Assembly: GCF_048820975.1 (NCBI RefSeq)
Contig: NZ_JBMEUF010000001.1
Coordinates: 558,001 to 622,000, forward strand
Length of the DNA: 64,000 nucleotides
Direction: 5' to 3'
DNA from: Glaciecola sp048820975
GTDB taxonomy: Bacteria > Pseudomonadota > Gammaproteobacteria > Enterobacterales > Alteromonadaceae
The notes under the pieces were generated by a model, which ran no database searches, was not told the origin of the DNA, and saw only the letters and a program-made list of their open reading frames with translations. Positions within the stretch are counted from its first letter, which is position 1. Every line of letters begins with the position of its first letter. This document shows positions 62,518-64,000 of this stretch, in pieces. The position numbers and the translations under genes were made by a program.

Positions 62518-64000
62518 ATGAAACTGATTAATGAAAAGTATCGCTCAATTAAACCGACACTGGACTACTTGGCTGATGAAGTTGTTATTGCACAGGCGTG
62601 GAAGAAAACCCATGGCTATATTCGCTCATTCAACTGGTATGCAGACACTTTAGCATTGGATGTATCAGCTTTAACTATTGAAGACAATGCAAAGGTGTGG
62701 TCTAAAGCACTTGCTGATAATAAACCTATAAACCCAATTGAATTAGTACCCGCAGCTAAAAGTGAGGAATGGCACATCACTGAAGATGGTTGGCATGTTA
62801 AAAAGGGTAGAGTTAATGACGATGGCGTACCGAAGCTCCCATTACGACCACTAGCCCATTTAACTATTCGAGACCAAACGTGGGCTACTGCAACAATGAT
62901 GTGCCTAGCCGATGCGGTAGAGACAGCACAAGGAGAGTGTGAACTATCATTTGTCGAAGCTCGCACAAAGGAAGTATACAGCTATGGCAATAGACTTTTA
63001 TGCGATTGGAATAAAGACGGTAAAGCTTGGTTTCGTTGGGGAAATAGTGAAACATATCGTAAGTTTTTTACTGATTACCAGAACTTTCTCAATCGACCTT
63101 TAGAGCTTGGTAGGGAAGTAGCCAGCATAAGTGCTGGGAATGAAGATATCTTTGTTGTGAATTTAGATCTTTCAAAGTTCTACAATACAATTGACTTAAA
63201 TATACTCATTGAGCGTTTACAAGAGATAGCCGTTGATTTTGGGCACGAACTTGAACCAGAGTTTTGGCAACGTGTGAAGAGTATTTTTGGTTGGCAATGG
63301 CGAGAGAAAGACAAAGCCCTAGCAAAAAAGTTAGATTTCGATACAACAATGATTCAGTTGGGATTACCCCAAGGATTAGTTTCAGCAGGCTTTTTTGCTA
63401 ACGCTTATCTTAATAACTTTGACAAAGAAATGGGCAGGGCTATTGGTAAACATTTGGCAAGTAAAAGTGGTGTGATGCTACACGATTATTGTCGATATGT
63501 TGACGATTTAAGGCTAGTAGTTTCAACAGATAATTTGTCAATGAGTCAGATTTCTGAAGTAGTGAATGAGTTTATAAAGAAAAAGCTTTTATCCCACGGG
63601 GGTGAAGAGTTAAAGATAAATGAACAAAAGACGAAAGTGAATTTGTTGTCTGATTTAGATAATAAAGGCAGTATGTCCAATAGAATTAAACTACTACAAA
63701 GCGAAATGAGTGGCCCAACAGACAGGGACTCAATAGACTCAATCACAGGAGTTTTAGAAAATCTATTAACCATTGAAGACGTGCAAATCAACTTTTTAAA
63801 AGACAATACGCCAGATGCTAATTTGCTAGCAATTGCCAATTTTGACCATGACATTCGGTCAGACACGCTAAAACGTTTTGCAGCTAACAGACTCGAATCT
63901 ATAGTGCGTAGTAAACGCAAAATGACGTTTGACGGTGACGATTCAAAACAGCAAATAAGTGAATCCGAAAATGAGTTGCTGACTAAAAAACTCATTTTAG
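62518..64000 (+). CDS. Reverse transcriptase of the UG/Abi (defence) type, 3' end outside the window
   Basis: At least 494 residues, open to the window edge. Reverse-transcriptase motifs are plain: motif A LDLSKFYNTID (Asp217), motif B LPQGLVSAGFFANAYL (from 283), and the catalytic YVDD at 327-330 (YCRYVDDLRL). The N-terminal 200 residues (HGYIRSFNWYADTL, RPLAHLTIRDQTWATA) are not those of group II introns, retrons or diversity-generating elements. It starts 43 bp after hsdS. Such reverse transcriptases serve in phage defence; I cannot say which DRT type without the rest of the gene. Confidence 0.85.
   Translation, partial: MKLINEKYRSIKPTLDYLADEVVIAQAWKKTHGYIRSFNWYADTLALDVSALTIEDNAKVWSKALADNKPINPIELVPAAKSEEWHITEDGWHVKKGRVNDDGVPKLPLRPLAHLTIRDQTWATATMMCLADAVETAQGECELSFVEARTKEVYSYGNRLLCDWNKDGKAWFRWGNSETYRKFFTDYQNFLNRPLELGREVASISAGNEDIFVVNLDLSKFYNTIDLNILIERLQEIAVDFGHELEPEFWQRVKSIFGWQWREKDKALAKKLDFDTTMIQLGLPQGLVSAGFFANAYLNNFDKEMGRAIGKHLASKSGVMLHDYCRYVDDLRLVVSTDNLSMSQISEVVNEFIKKKLLSHGGEELKINEQKTKVNLLSDLDNKGSMSNRIKLLQSEMSGPTDRDSIDSITGVLENLLTIEDVQINFLKDNTPDANLLAIANFDHDIRSDTLKRFAANRLESIVRSKRKMTFDGDDSKQQISESENELLTKKLIL

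Larger units (their letters stand above)
43730..64000 (+). mobile_element. Tn7-like (TniA-TniB-TniQ) transposon, right end beyond the window
   Basis: The evidence is the tniA-tniB-tniQ operon at 49390-53683, the repeats resembling transposase-binding sites at 43730-43861 and 49299-49317, and defence-type cargo downstream. No TnsA-type gene is present. The left boundary is uncertain: it may be 43730, with DNA inserted between the repeats and tniA, or lie nearer tniA. No inverted copy of the repeat was seen from 53700 to 64000, so the other end should be outside. Confidence 0.5.

Overview
The window looks like AT-rich DNA from a marine gammaproteobacterium, most likely of the order Alteromonadales. 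This rests on the style of the core genes (ccoN, a bacterioferritin pair, an RND pump, a GGDEF-EAL protein, an M16 lipoprotein protease, a LytTR membrane regulator) and on the mix of mobile elements. No RNA genes or CRISPR arrays were seen.

Positions 1-16682 are ordinary chromosome: the start of ccoN behind a probable FNR/Anr site, an unknown membrane-anchored protein, two bacterioferritin subunits with complementary active sites, a CPA2 antiporter, a two-gene RND exporter, a GGDEF-EAL protein, an M16 peptidase, a LytTR regulator, and a lipoprotein hydrolase preceded by a 20-bp-period direct repeat that may be the LytTR target.

Positions 17063-43696 are bounded by 47-bp inverted repeats (39/47 identical, both ending in TAAG) and an identical 6-bp flank, TAGAAA. 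I read this as one complete 26.6-kb Tn3-family transposon. It carries tnpA, a SprT-like metalloprotease and a large metal-resistance block: a MerR regulator with a glutaredoxin-MauE protein, a cus-type copper/silver RND operon, a CadR/PbrR-type regulator with two CDF exporters, and a czc operon with a CzcN-like methyltransferase. It also carries a two-gene short prokaryotic Argonaute cassette, a tyrosine recombinase preceded by a perfect 12-6-12 dyad, and an HNH protein. Two MerR-type promoters share one operator, linking the CDF genes and the CzcN-like gene into one regulon.

Positions 43703-64000 belong to, or neighbour, a Tn7-like (TniA/TniB/TniQ) transposon. Four copies of a roughly 19-bp repeat lie at 43735-43861 and a fifth lies just before tniA, with an IS91-family remnant and three unknown secreted or membrane proteins between them. 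Downstream of tniQ are an Xre regulator, a winged-helix/SF2-helicase pair of unknown purpose, a complete type I restriction-modification system (hsdR-hsdM-hsdS) and a UG/Abi-like reverse transcriptase that runs off the window. This stretch looks like a defence island carried by the transposon.

The best candidate for a little-described system is the pair at 38794-41601: a SMEK-type nuclease-like domain apparently fused to an APAZ-like region, followed by a catalytically dead short Argonaute, all inside the metal-resistance transposon. Second are the winged-helix/helicase module at 53714-56212 and the reverse transcriptase next to hsdS.
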